A DNA stretch of 64,000 bases. It comes from SG8-39 sp041558415. Lineage in GTDB: Bacteria; Pseudomonadota; Gammaproteobacteria; Burkholderiales; SG8-39. The stretch's first letter is position 1; each line of letters begins with the position of its first letter. The position numbers and the translations under genes are program-made. The notes under the pieces were generated by a model. It made no database searches and had not been told where the DNA came from. It saw only the letters and a program-made list of their open reading frames with translations. Where the stretch lies: NCBI GenBank assembly GCA_041558415.1, contig JBFFEY010000003.1, positions 62,001 to 126,000 on the forward strand, written 5' to 3'. Positions 32,979 to 41,770 of the stretch are shown here, piece after piece.

Positions 32979-34604
32979 TTATGCCGTGCGCCAGCGAAAG
33001 ACCCGCACTGCAAGGATTGCCAGCATGGGCAGAGTGAACCCGATGAGCGCGGCCGCCATGAGCAGCCAACCGAGCTCGCCGTAGTCCTCGGCAACCACGA
33101 CCGCCTGCGTGACCGGGTCGCGCACTTCGCGCGTTACGCTGAACAGCCGATTGAGGTATTTCGTCCCCAGCTGCGACGCCGAGAGCGCGAGGTTGGTGAA
33201 CGACGCCATCACCGCGAAGAACGTCGCCTTCAGGTTCGCCGGCGCGGAATTGGCGATCCAGGCGAGCATCGGGATCATCGCGATCTGTCCGAGCGGGGAC
33301 TCGAGCGCCGTGTCGATGAGTGCGATGGTACGTGCGTCGACGAGACCCCCGGTCAGGCTGGCCGTCCACTGATGCAGCCCGTAGTACATGCCGATGATCG
33401 GCAGCGCAAGCAGGGTGCCCGCCACGGTGAGAAAACCGACGACGTAGGAGATCGACCGCTCCGCCATGAAGCGCCGGAAGATGAACATGCCGGCCAGCGT
33501 GAGCACGCTCGCGATCAGCGAGAGCTTGGCGAGGAACGACTGATCGAAGCCGAGCGAGTCGATCATCCACCATGTCGAGCCGGCACCCGGTCCCGGCACG
33601 GCGCGGAACACGAAAATCACGACGGCCGTGCCGAGCAGGGTTTGGCGACCTTCGGGACCCAGCGTTTGCAGCAGCCGCCACATGAGAAACAGCACCACGG
33701 CCATCGAGCCGACGAACACCAACTCTTGGCCGTAGCGCAGATCGGCCAGACCGACCGACAGCGTGATTACTACGAACAGCAGGCTGCCGATGAGAATCCA
33801 CCAGTTGGGTTGCGTCTCGCCGCTGCGCACCGCGAGCATCTCGTCGATCTGCGCGCGTTCGAACCCCGCCGCCGCCAGCCGCTGACGCTGGCGCCAGTGC
33901 AGCACCGCCGCGAGCATCGTGCCGAATACCGAGCACAGCGGGATGCCCAGGGCGAGCAGATAGACCAGTGCATAGGTATCGGCCTTGTCCTGCGTCGACA
34001 TGGCTTGCACGTCGCGAAACAGCCAGACGTTAGCCAGCGCAACCAGCACCGAGCCACCGATGATCGCGACCCGGCCGAGCGTCTGCATGGTGGTGTGCAT
34101 CAGCTTGCGCGTCTCCGCGGGGAAGGGTTGTCCGCGCGCGTCGACCCGCGGCACGGCCTCCACCGTCATGGCATCGGCGACCACGTCCTGCACGACGTAG
34201 CCGACCGGCGCAAGCAGGGTCGCGATGACGAACCAGTGCCCCGCAGGCAGCAGCGTGCGCATCTCCGCGGTATGCGCGATCAGCGCGTACATGATGAGGA
34301 GGCTGAGGGCGATGAGGCCCGCGCCGAGGTAGACGAGGAGGTTCTTCCAGCGCCAGACCAAGTCGACCAGGTGACCGACCGGCATCTTGAGCGCCCAGGG
34401 GATGCCCGCCCAGAAGCCGAGCGCGGCGAGAAACTCCGCCGACAGGCCAAGATACTCCTTGATGAAAAACGTGCCGACGATTCCGGTGAGGCCGGAGATT
34501 CCGGCGGCCACATAGACCATCAGCGGCGGCAGGTAGTCGAGGCGCAGCTCGCGCCCGAGTTCGAGCACGTTGCGGTCGATCCAACGCAGCAGCGCCTGCG
34601 CCAT
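32979..34604 (-). CDS. MFS transporter, folate-biopterin (BT1)-like
   Basis: Polytopic inner-membrane protein of 541 residues with about twelve hydrophobic segments. The segments SAEFLAALGFWAGIPWALKM, PVGYVVQDVVADAMTVEAVP and NLKATFFAVMASFTNLALSA resemble the BT1/folate-biopterin transporter branch of the major facilitator superfamily. The substrate is unknown. It lies 19 bases after mtnA on the same strand and is probably co-transcribed with mtnA and the aldolase fusion, so a nucleoside or pentose related substrate is a fair guess. Confidence 0.75.
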   Translation of the reverse strand: MAQALLRWIDRNVLELGRELRLDYLPPLMVYVAAGISGLTGIVGTFFIKEYLGLSAEFLAALGFWAGIPWALKMPVGHLVDLVWRWKNLLVYLGAGLIALSLLIMYALIAHTAEMRTLLPAGHWFVIATLLAPVGYVVQDVVADAMTVEAVPRVDARGQPFPAETRKLMHTTMQTLGRVAIIGGSVLVALANVWLFRDVQAMSTQDKADTYALVYLLALGIPLCSVFGTMLAAVLHWRQRQRLAAAGFERAQIDEMLAVRSGETQPNWWILIGSLLFVVITLSVGLADLRYGQELVFVGSMAVVLFLMWRLLQTLGPEGRQTLLGTAVVIFVFRAVPGPGAGSTWWMIDSLGFDQSFLAKLSLIASVLTLAGMFIFRRFMAERSISYVVGFLTVAGTLLALPIIGMYYGLHQWTASLTGGLVDARTIALIDTALESPLGQIAMIPMLAWIANSAPANLKATFFAVMASFTNLALSASQLGTKYLNRLFSVTREVRDPVTQAVVVAEDYGELGWLLMAAALIGFTLPMLAILAVRVFRWRTA

Positions 34605-34623
34605 GCGGGAGCCGCCGTCCGCG

Positions 34624-35628
34624 CTAGCGCAGCAGGGCCGCGATGCGGCCGGAATCGGGGCGCTCGATCACACCACGCTCGCAGATGACGGCGCTCACCA
34701 GCGCGGCCGGCGTGACGTCGAAGGCCGGGTTGCGCACCGCCACGCCGCGTGGCGCCCAGCGCAACCCGCGGAATCCCGTCACCTCGTCGGCTGCCCGCTC
34801 TTCGATCGGGATTGCCGCGCCCTCGGTGAGCGTCAGGTCGAAGGTCGAGCACGGCGCGGCGACATAGAAGGGCAGGCCGTGACGCGCCGCGAGCACCGCG
34901 AGCGTATAGGTTCCAATCTTGTTCGCCACGTCGCCATTCGCGGCGATGCGGTCCGCCCCGACGATCACGAGATCCACCTCGCCGCGGCTCATGAGGTGGC
35001 CGGCCGCGGCGTCGGCTGCGAGCGTGACCGGGATTCCCTCCGCGAGCATCTCCCAGGCCGTCAGGCGCGCGCCCTGCAGATAGGGGCGTGTTTCGTTGGC
35101 GATCACCGAAACGCGTTTGCCCGCGGCATGCGCCGAACGCACCATACCCAGCGCCGTGCCATGCCCCGCCGTTGCCAAGGCACCCGCATTGCAGTGCGTC
35201 ATGATGCGCGCACCGTCCGGGATGAGCGCCGCCCCATGCGCGCCGATCGCCCGGTTGGCGGCGATATCCTCCGCCTCGATCGCCAGTGCCTCCGCCTCAG
35301 CCGCGTCCGCGCCGCGCACCGCACGCAGGCGTGCAAGAGCCCAGAACAGATTCACCGCCGTCGGGCGGCTCGCGGCGAGCACGGCGGCCGCTCGCTCGAG
35401 ATCACCGCCGGCGCGCGTCTCCAGCGCCAGGCCGAAGGCGGCCGCACAGCCGATGGCCGGCGCGCCGCGCACCACCATGTCTCGGATCGCCGCCGCGACG
35501 TCCGCCGCGCTTCGGCAGATCACGTAGTGCACCTCGTCGGGCAGTTGCCGCTGGTCGAGCAGCTCGAGGCTGTCGCCTGTCCAGCGCATCGTGCGGACGG
35601 GGTTTTCCTGCGTGCCGCTCGCCGGCAT
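34624..35628 (-). CDS. mtnA: S-methyl-5-thioribose-1-phosphate isomerase
   Basis: eIF-2B-related isomerase converting methylthioribose-1-phosphate (or 5-deoxyribose-1-phosphate) to the ribulose form. The catalytic cysteine is in MTHCNAGALATAGHGTALG and the catalytic aspartate in IVGADRIAANGDVANKIGTY. The length is 334. ATG 35628 overlaps the stop of the upstream aldolase-dehydrogenase gene (ATGA). No other methionine-salvage gene (mtnB, mtnC, mtnD) is visible, which favours the shorter aldolase route over the full salvage pathway. Confidence 0.93.
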   Translation of the reverse strand: MPASGTQENPVRTMRWTGDSLELLDQRQLPDEVHYVICRSAADVAAAIRDMVVRGAPAIGCAAAFGLALETRAGGDLERAAAVLAASRPTAVNLFWALARLRAVRGADAAEAEALAIEAEDIAANRAIGAHGAALIPDGARIMTHCNAGALATAGHGTALGMVRSAHAAGKRVSVIANETRPYLQGARLTAWEMLAEGIPVTLAADAAAGHLMSRGEVDLVIVGADRIAANGDVANKIGTYTLAVLAARHGLPFYVAAPCSTFDLTLTEGAAIPIEERAADEVTGFRGLRWAPRGVAVRNPAFDVTPAALVSAVICERGVIERPDSGRIAALLR

Positions 35629-37598
35629 CAAACGACGCGTACGTTGCCGCCGTCGACCGGCACCTGCGCCGCGGTCGTCTTGGCGAACAGCGCGCCGCAC
35701 ATTTCCGCCGCGAGCTCGGCGACGTCCTGCGAGGTGACTTCGGTGGCGAGCAGATTCTTGCGCCGGTATTCGTCTACGCTCAGGCCATAGGCCTTGGCGC
35801 GTGAGGCGAGCAGCGCCTTGGTCCACAGGCCGGTATCGTAGACCGCATCCGGGTGCAGCGAGTTGATGCGAATGCCATCCTTGGCCCACTCGAGCGCCGT
35901 GACGCGCGCCAGCTGGTTGAGGGCTGCCTTGGAAGCGGAGTAGGCCGCCGCGCCAGGACCGGGCGCCGGCACGTTCTTCGATCCGATCACGACCACGCGT
36001 CCGTTACGCGGCGCGCGCTTGAGCAACGGGTGGCAGAGCTGCAGCAGGCACAGGTTGGACTCGACGTTCACCGCCATGGCGCTGTGCCAGGCCTCTGGCG
36101 TCACCTCGGTGACCGGCTGCGTCGCTGGAAACACTCCAGCGTTGAGCACCAGCATATCGAGTCCGCCGAAGCGCTCGACGCCGGCGTCGAGCGCACGCAG
36201 CACGGCATCGGTGTCGGTCACGTCACACTGCAGCTCAAGCAGCGCGGGGCGCTCGGCCGTGTCCACGCGCACTTTGCTGCGGTCGAGTGCGATCACGGCC
36301 GCACCCCGGCGCAGCAAGGCCTCGACGCAGGCCTTGCCGATGCCTGACGCGGCACCCGTGACGAGCGCAACCTCGCCCGCGAACGCCGGCGGCACGCCGG
36401 CCCTGCGCAGCTTGGCCTGCTCGAGGTCCCAGTACTCGATCTCGAACAGATCGCGCTCGCTGACGGCCTGCCATCCACCGAGCGCTTCCGCCCGCAGAAT
36501 GACGTCGATCGTGTGGTCGTAGAGGTCCCTCACGATCGCGGCATCCTTCGCGCTGCGTCCGATGGCGACGAAGCCGATGGCGGCATCGAGCAGCATGCGT
36601 GGCGCAACATCGAGCATGGTCTTGGGTTCCTTGGCCTGCGGCGCATGACGCCCGAAGTACGCGGCGTAGCGTTCGCCGTAGTCGGCCACGTCCGTGCCCA
36701 GCATCGGCACTGGCTTGGTGCGGATGACATGGTCCGGGGTCGCCGGGCCCTGCTGGGACAGACGCGAAAGTTCCGGATGTTGCGCGAAGGCCAGGAACTT
36801 GGCGCTGGCGTCGCGTCTCAGAAGCATCGGCACCCCTACGGCCCGCGAGACGTCGCGTCGCAGCTCCGCAAGCTGCTCGCGCGACACATTTGCGGGGCGC
36901 GGCGCGGGCCAATGCAGCGCCCAGGCGTCGTGCCGCGCGAGATAGTCCTCGGCCAGCGAGACGAGCTCGACCATGCGTTCGTAGGATTCGCGCGCGGTCG
37001 TGCCGAAGGAAAACATGCCGTGAGACATGAGCACCATGCCGATTGTCTGCGGACCTGCCTGTTCCCGCAGCGCACGCGCGCAGTAAGCGGCCAGATCGAA
37101 ACCCGGCATGACGTAGGGGATCACCACCACGCGCTCGCCGTAGATCTCCCGGATGCGGTCTTCGCCGCGCGGCGCATTGCCGATCGAAAGCACGGCATCG
37201 GCGTGCGTGTGGTCGACGTAGGCCTGCGGCAGGACGGCGTGCAGCAGCGTCTCCACCGAAGGGGCGGGCGCGCCCGCGCGCAGCGTATGGGTGTTCAGCT
37301 CGTTAACCATCTGCGGGTCGCTCAACGCGGGCAGGCCCGCAAGCCGTCGCAGGTAAGCCAGATCCAACGGCGTAAATCCGGCCGCCTCGATCGATTCGAG
37401 GTCCCAGCCGCTGCCTTTGACGTACAGCACGTCCCGCTCTTCGCCGAAGAGATCGTGCTCACGCAGCTTGACCGAGGTGTTGCCGCCGCCGTGCAACACC
37501 AAGGATTTATCGCGTCCCAGCAGACGCGAGCTATACACGCGCGGCCCAAGCGGCGCCGCAAACCGCGCCGCTTCGCTGTCGTCCCACTGGCTCTTCAT
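35628..37598 (-). CDS. Bifunctional class II aldolase / short-chain dehydrogenase
   Basis: A 656-residue fusion. Residues about 1-400 are a class II aldolase/adducin domain with LVLHGGGNTSVKLREHD near residue 33, YVDHTHADAVLSIGN and LMSHGMFSFG supplying likely metal histidines. Residues about 410-656 are an SDR domain with the cofactor motif VTGAASGIGKACVEALL, LNAGVFPATQPV and active-site YSASKAALNQ. Databases usually name this architecture rhamnulose-1-phosphate aldolase/dehydrogenase, but no rhamnose genes are near. Coupling to mtnA suggests cleavage of 5-deoxy- or 5-methylthio-ribulose-1-phosphate to DHAP and an aldehyde, the SDR then handling an aldehyde or alcohol. That assignment is inference. 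Confidence 0.85.
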   Translation of the reverse strand: MKSQWDDSEAARFAAPLGPRVYSSRLLGRDKSLVLHGGGNTSVKLREHDLFGEERDVLYVKGSGWDLESIEAAGFTPLDLAYLRRLAGLPALSDPQMVNELNTHTLRAGAPAPSVETLLHAVLPQAYVDHTHADAVLSIGNAPRGEDRIREIYGERVVVIPYVMPGFDLAAYCARALREQAGPQTIGMVLMSHGMFSFGTTARESYERMVELVSLAEDYLARHDAWALHWPAPRPANVSREQLAELRRDVSRAVGVPMLLRRDASAKFLAFAQHPELSRLSQQGPATPDHVIRTKPVPMLGTDVADYGERYAAYFGRHAPQAKEPKTMLDVAPRMLLDAAIGFVAIGRSAKDAAIVRDLYDHTIDVILRAEALGGWQAVSERDLFEIEYWDLEQAKLRRAGVPPAFAGEVALVTGAASGIGKACVEALLRRGAAVIALDRSKVRVDTAERPALLELQCDVTDTDAVLRALDAGVERFGGLDMLVLNAGVFPATQPVTEVTPEAWHSAMAVNVESNLCLLQLCHPLLKRAPRNGRVVVIGSKNVPAPGPGAAAYSASKAALNQLARVTALEWAKDGIRINSLHPDAVYDTGLWTKALLASRAKAYGLSVDEYRRKNLLATEVTSQDVAELAAEMCGALFAKTTAAQVPVDGGNVRVV

Positions 37599-37640
37599 TG
37601 CTTGCGCGCGCTCGCCATCCCGAAATTCTATACTTCACAG

Positions 37641-38090
37641 ATGTTTCGCATCGAGCTTTGCCCCTGGGAATCGGCGCGCGAGCATGCCACGCGCATCCGC
37701 TTCGCCGTGTTCGTCGAGGAGCAGCAGGTGCCCGAGGAGATCGAGCTCGATGCGGACGACGCCACCAGCCTGCATGCACTCGCCCGCGACGCCGATGACG
37801 GGGTGGTGGGCACCGGTCGCCTGTTGCCCGCCGAGGCGGCGGGCGATCGGCGCGTCAGCCATATCGGCCGCATGGCGGTGCTGGCGCCTTGGCGCGGGCG
37901 CGGCGTCGGCAGCGCGATCCTGCGTGCACTGGTGGGAGCGGCACGCAGCCGAGGCGACACGGACATCGTGCTCGCCGCGCAGCGGCATGCCATCGGCTTC
38001 TACCGCGCGCACCGCTTCGCGGCGGAAGGTGAAGAGTTCCTCGAAGCCGGCATCGTGCACCGCCTGATGCGTCTGCCGCTGCGCGCCTAG
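37641..38090 (+). CDS. GNAT family N-acetyltransferase
   Basis: A 149-residue acetyltransferase of the ElaA-like/GNAT fold. The acetyl-CoA site is APWRGRGVGSAILRALV (about residues 79-95), and the segment RFAVFVEEQQVPEEIELD near residue 20 is typical of this subfamily. ATG 37641 is divergent from the aldolase gene, 42 bases apart, with tatact at 37629-37634 as a possible promoter element. It converges on and overlaps the NRDE gene by four bases. Substrate unknown. Confidence 0.88.
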   Translation: MFRIELCPWESAREHATRIRFAVFVEEQQVPEEIELDADDATSLHALARDADDGVVGTGRLLPAEAAGDRRVSHIGRMAVLAPWRGRGVGSAILRALVGAARSRGDTDIVLAAQRHAIGFYRAHRFAAEGEEFLEAGIVHRLMRLPLRA

Positions 38091-38854
38091 GCGCTGCGCT
38101 CGAACGCGTAGTAAAAGGTGTCGCGTTCCGCACCATCCGGGTCGTAACTGCGCTCGGCAAACTGGGTGTGGCCGTCGGCCTCGACCAGCACGGCGCTCGA
38201 GCAGCGCGTGCCGTACACGGGGGCGACGATACGGATTGGCGCGAGCATGCGCTCGCGCTCCAGTCCGACGCCGGTATCCGGCAGTTCATCGTCGGCGTAG
38301 ACGTGGGTATCGTCGAGCAACGCGAGCAGGCTGGCGAGGCTGGGCCCTGTCCGCAGGACGCGCTCAAGCGCGTTCTTGCCCGCCGTCACCTTGGGCCAGG
38401 GCGTGTCGAGCAGGTCGTTCGCCACACCGTACACGCCGGGCTCGAGGCGGCGCGCGCCGTTGCCGCGATTGGACGTCCACCAGAGCGCATCCTGATCGGC
38501 GACCAGCAGATTGAAGCCGTGGTACGCGCGGCCTTCGCGGGACAGCGCCGCGGCGTACTCCTCCGGCGTCGCCTCCCCGCGCAGGAAATCGCTCGCCAGC
38601 CGACCGCGCGACGGGGCATGTGCCGGCGGCGCGGCGCGGCCGTCGCGCACATTGGTCACTGCCGCGATGCGGCCGGCGCGGGTCACGCCCAGCCAGGTTC
38701 CCATCGATTCCAGATCGCGGCCGCCGAGCAGGTCGCGCCGGTCCTCCCAGAACGCGGCGGCCGCGCTCCGGCGGGCGTGAAATTCGTCGCGGTTCGCAGC
38801 GAGCACGAGCCGATAGCGCGGATGCACACGCCAGGCGAAGAGGATCAGGCACAT
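38087..38854 (-). CDS. NRDE family protein (TANGO2-like)
   Basis: A 255-residue protein named for the motif NRDEFHARRS (residues about 21-30). C2 after the initiator is the expected N-terminal nucleophile, seen in MCLILFAWRVHPRY. Other family features are GGRDLESMGTWLGV, FNLLVAD and GVYGVANDLLDTPWPK. The family is related to eukaryotic TANGO2; biochemical role unsettled (haem handling has been suggested for relatives). It is the last of ygfZ-DUF4936-NRDE on this strand. Confidence 0.9.
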   Translation of the reverse strand: MCLILFAWRVHPRYRLVLAANRDEFHARRSAAAAFWEDRRDLLGGRDLESMGTWLGVTRAGRIAAVTNVRDGRAAPPAHAPSRGRLASDFLRGEATPEEYAAALSREGRAYHGFNLLVADQDALWWTSNRGNGARRLEPGVYGVANDLLDTPWPKVTAGKNALERVLRTGPSLASLLALLDDTHVYADDELPDTGVGLERERMLAPIRIVAPVYGTRCSSAVLVEADGHTQFAERSYDPDGAERDTFYYAFERSA

Positions 38855-38857
38855 GGG

Positions 38858-39148
38858 TCATTCGGCATCGACGAAGATCTCGTCATGCCGAGCGCTGCCG
38901 TCGGCCAGAAAACGGGCGAAGCCGCTGCGCTCGCACTCGCGCCGCAGAAACGACGCCAGCGCATCGACGTTTTCGACTTCGGCGTAGACCTCAAGGTAGG
39001 TGTCCGGGTCGTCCTTGCGATGCATCCAGCGGCCCTGCACGCCGTACGCCCGCGCCGCGGCCGCGAGCAGCGCATCGATGGCCGCGCGCAAAGCGTCGCG
39101 CCGTTGCGGATTGATGCGGTAGTAGGTGTAAAGGCTGGCTCGCGTCAC
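38858..39148 (-). CDS. DUF4936 family protein
   Basis: Small protein of 96 residues, typical of betaproteobacteria. The segments YTYYRINPQRRDALRAAI, MHRKDDPDTYLEVYAEVEN and CERSGFARFLADGS match DUF4936, an alpha-beta sandwich. GTG 39148 overlaps the ygfZ stop (GTGA), which decides the start against a GTG eight codons upstream. No function is known; coupling to ygfZ is the only clue. Confidence 0.82.
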   Translation of the reverse strand: MTRASLYTYYRINPQRRDALRAAIDALLAAAARAYGVQGRWMHRKDDPDTYLEVYAEVENVDALASFLRRECERSGFARFLADGSARHDEIFVDAE

Positions 39149-40077
39149 GCCGCGTAGGGCAGGGGTAACCACTCGAGCGCCTCGCCACCGGGCGCGGCGC
39201 GAACCGCGGCACGCGTTTCGCCGGTTGCGGCGGGAACCACCGCCAGCAACTCGCAGCCGCCGTGCTCCGCCGCGGCAACGGCGACCACCGTGCCGCAGGC
39301 CTGGCCGGGCTGGTCGTCGCAGTACAGATCCTGTCCGGCCGCGGGCGCAGCGGTGCCGGCGAAGCGCGCGCGCCGCATGCAGCGCTTCACCTGACCGCGA
39401 AACTGGGCGCGTGCCACCACCTCCTGTCCGGGATAACAGCCCTTCTTGAAATCCAGGCCGGCAACCGCTTCGAAGTTGATCATCTGCGGGACGAACAGCT
39501 CCTGCGTCGCTGCGACGACCTGCGGCACGCCCGCGCGGATGTCCTCCAACCGCCAGCGCGTTTCGCTTTCCGTTCGTAGATCGAACCGTTGCGTCAATGC
39601 CGTCGCTTCCTCCGCAGGCGCCAGGATACGCAGCCGATCGCCCTCGACCCGGATCAAGATGCCGCCGTCGTTGTGTGCGATGGCATGCAGTTCTCCGGGC
39701 AGCGCGCCGCGCCGCCCGGGGAGCGCGTCTGCGCCGAACACCCCAAATTGCACCCAGCGCGCGCTTTCGTCTGCAATGACCACCTTCGCGCGCAGCACGA
39801 ACATCTTCAGCCGCTTGCTCACCGAGGCGATGAGCTCAGCGGGCAGCAGCAGGAGAAAATCGTCGCCTTGCGGCACCACCAGCAGCGTGGCCAGCAGGCG
39901 CCCCTTCGCCGAGCACCAACCGGCGCGCCGCGCCCGATCCGCCGACAGATGCTCGATATCGTTGGTCAGCTGGCCATGCAGGAAGGCGCGCGCATCCGCA
40001 CCCGCCACCCGAATGACGCCGTCCTGCGTCAGTCGTGCGATCGCGACGTCTTGCGCGGCTTCGTCTTGAGCGTTCAT
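39145..40077 (-). CDS. ygfZ: Folate-binding Fe-S cluster protein YgfZ
   Basis: GcvT-like protein that supports repair or assembly of certain Fe-S enzymes such as MiaB with tetrahydrofolate. The family motif KGCYPGQEVVARAQFRGQVK (with the reactive cysteine) is at about residues 217-236. The product is 310 residues. It is divergent from mltG with 48 bases between the starts; agaatgaaattttag in that gap may hold promoter elements. DUF4936 and NRDE follow on the same strand. Confidence 0.93.
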   Translation of the reverse strand: MNAQDEAAQDVAIARLTQDGVIRVAGADARAFLHGQLTNDIEHLSADRARRAGWCSAKGRLLATLLVVPQGDDFLLLLPAELIASVSKRLKMFVLRAKVVIADESARWVQFGVFGADALPGRRGALPGELHAIAHNDGGILIRVEGDRLRILAPAEEATALTQRFDLRTESETRWRLEDIRAGVPQVVAATQELFVPQMINFEAVAGLDFKKGCYPGQEVVARAQFRGQVKRCMRRARFAGTAAPAAGQDLYCDDQPGQACGTVVAVAAAEHGGCELLAVVPAATGETRAAVRAAPGGEALEWLPLPYAA

Positions 40078-40125
40078 CGTAGAATGAAATTTTAGCGTCG
40101 TTCAGGCCACAAACGCTTCCGCGCC

Positions 40126-41142
40126 TTGCTGTCTTTTCTGCTTCGCAGCTTCATACTCGTCGTCCTGGCCGCCGCCGGCCTGTGGCTATATGTCGCGTGG
40201 TATGTCTCGACGCCGCTGCCGACGAAAACCCTTCCGGTCGAGGTGGAAATCCCGAAGGGCACGCGGTTTCGCGATGCCGTCACGCTCATCGAGCAGGCCG
40301 GTATCGACACCGGTGGCGCACGCTTCGAGGTCCTCGCGCGGGCCCTCGGACGCGCCCAATCGATTAAGGCGGGCAGCTACGAATTCGCCCGGCCCCTGAC
40401 GCCGCTCGAGCTGCTCGACAAGCTGACCCGCGGCGACGTGCGCCAGGCGGAAATCCGTTTTGTGGAGGGCTGGACGCTGCGTCAGCTGCGGCAGACGCTC
40501 GACGCGAGCGAGCACCTGCGCCACGACTCCACCAATATGGACGAAGCGGCCCTGCGTGGCGCGATCGGGGCGAGCGAGCCGCATCTGGAAGGCCTGCTGT
40601 TTCCGGACACCTATCTGTTCGCCAAGGGGTCCAGCGATATCGCGGTACTGCGGCGCGCCTACCGGGCGATGCAGCGCCATCTGAACGCGGAATGGCAGTC
40701 GCGCGATCCCAATACGCCGTACGAGAGCCCCTACGAGGCGCTCATCATGGCATCGATCATCGAGAAGGAGACCGGGCAGGCCGTCGAGCGCGATCTCATT
40801 GGCGGGGCACTGGTCAACCGGCTGCGCATCGGCATGCGGCTGCAGACGGACCCCACGGTGATCTACGGACTCGGTGAATCGTTCGACGGAAACCTGAAGA
40901 AGGCCCATCTGCTCACCGACGGGCCCTACAACACCTACACGCGCGCCGGACTGCCGCCGACGCCGATCGCCATTCCGGGGCTCGCCTCACTGCGCGCCGC
41001 CCTGCAGCCCGCCAAGACCGATGCCCTTTACTACGTTGCGCGGGGAGACGGCAGCAGCCAGTTCTCCCGCACGCTGGAGGAGCACAATCGCGCGGTGAAC
41101 AAATATCAGCGGCTGCCGGCGCGGCAAAAATCCTCGCGATGA
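40126..41142 (+). CDS. mltG: Endolytic murein transglycosylase MltG
   Basis: Inner-membrane lytic transglycosylase that ends nascent glycan strands. One N-terminal membrane helix (about residues 5-26) precedes a LysM-like region and the YceG domain; the catalytic glutamate lies in LIMASIIEKETGQ (about residue 218). TNPR and LPPTPIAIPG-type blocks appear as NTYTRAGLPPTPIAIPGLAS. TTG 40126 is the start. It heads the mltG-tmk-holB operon, overlapping tmk by four bases. Confidence 0.94.
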   Translation: MLSFLLRSFILVVLAAAGLWLYVAWYVSTPLPTKTLPVEVEIPKGTRFRDAVTLIEQAGIDTGGARFEVLARALGRAQSIKAGSYEFARPLTPLELLDKLTRGDVRQAEIRFVEGWTLRQLRQTLDASEHLRHDSTNMDEAALRGAIGASEPHLEGLLFPDTYLFAKGSSDIAVLRRAYRAMQRHLNAEWQSRDPNTPYESPYEALIMASIIEKETGQAVERDLIGGALVNRLRIGMRLQTDPTVIYGLGESFDGNLKKAHLLTDGPYNTYTRAGLPPTPIAIPGLASLRAALQPAKTDALYYVARGDGSSQFSRTLEEHNRAVNKYQRLPARQKSSR

Positions 41143-41753
41143 GCCGGCGCGGAAAGTTCATCACGCTCGAGGGCGTGGACGGGTCGGGCAAATCGACCCA
41201 CCTGGCTTTCGTCGAGGACCGGCTGCGCGACCGCGGCTACGACGTGCTGCGTACCCGTGAGCCGGGTGGCACGCCTCTGGCCGAAGCGCTGCGCGAGCTG
41301 GTGCTTCACACGGCGATGGACGGCCTGTGCGAGGTCCTCCTCATGTTCGCGGCCCGCGCGGACCACGTGCGGCAGGTGATCCGGCCCGCCGTGGAAGCGG
41401 GCCGCTGGGTGGTGTGCGACCGGTTCACCGACGCCACGCTCGCCTATCAAGGCGGTGGAAAAGGGATCTCCGTACAGCTGATCCGCGATCTCGCGGACGC
41501 CGCCCACCCGGGACTCTGGCCGGATCTCACTTTGGTGTTCGACTGTCCCTACGAGGTCGCGAGGGCGCGGTTGGCGGGCACCGGGCGCGCCCTGGACCGC
41601 TTCGAACGCGAGGACCGGGCATTCTTCGAACGTGTGCGACAGTCCTACCTTGACGCGGCGCAGCGGGATCCCGGACGGGTGCGCCTGATCGACGCATCGC
41701 AATCCCTCCAAAATGTTAAGACGCAGATTGAGAAATATCTTTTTATACGTTGA
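41139..41753 (+). CDS. tmk: Thymidylate kinase
   Basis: Phosphorylates dTMP to dTDP. The P-loop is LEGVDGSGKSTH (about residues 10-21), the substrate motif TREPGGTPLAEALR follows, then the DR motif CDRFTDATLAYQGGGKG and the lid region ARLAGTGRALDRFE. The length (204) is normal. The last dozen codons (KTQIEKYLFIR) are markedly AT-rich, unlike the rest of the gene, and this composition continues into holB. Confidence 0.96.
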   Translation: MSRRGKFITLEGVDGSGKSTHLAFVEDRLRDRGYDVLRTREPGGTPLAEALRELVLHTAMDGLCEVLLMFAARADHVRQVIRPAVEAGRWVVCDRFTDATLAYQGGGKGISVQLIRDLADAAHPGLWPDLTLVFDCPYEVARARLAGTGRALDRFEREDRAFFERVRQSYLDAAQRDPGRVRLIDASQSLQNVKTQIEKYLFIR

Positions 41754-41770
41754 ATATTAATGTTTAAATG
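41711..41770. other. AT-rich patch at the tmk/holB junction
   Basis: Bases 41711-41770 contain 14 G/C of 60 (23%), covering the last codons of tmk, the 6-base gap and the first codons of holB. The flanking gene bodies are GC-rich. No good ribosome site for holB is visible here. Confidence 0.75.

Noticed and set aside
32952..34688. Long open frame on the + strand across the MFS gene
   Set aside because: The - strand frame encodes a convincing twelve-helix carrier; the + strand product is low-complexity, rich in R, H, D and Q, a typical antisense artefact.
35628..37598. Rhamnose catabolism enzyme
   Set aside because: No rhaB, rhaA or rhamnose transport gene is nearby, and the gene is coupled to mtnA.
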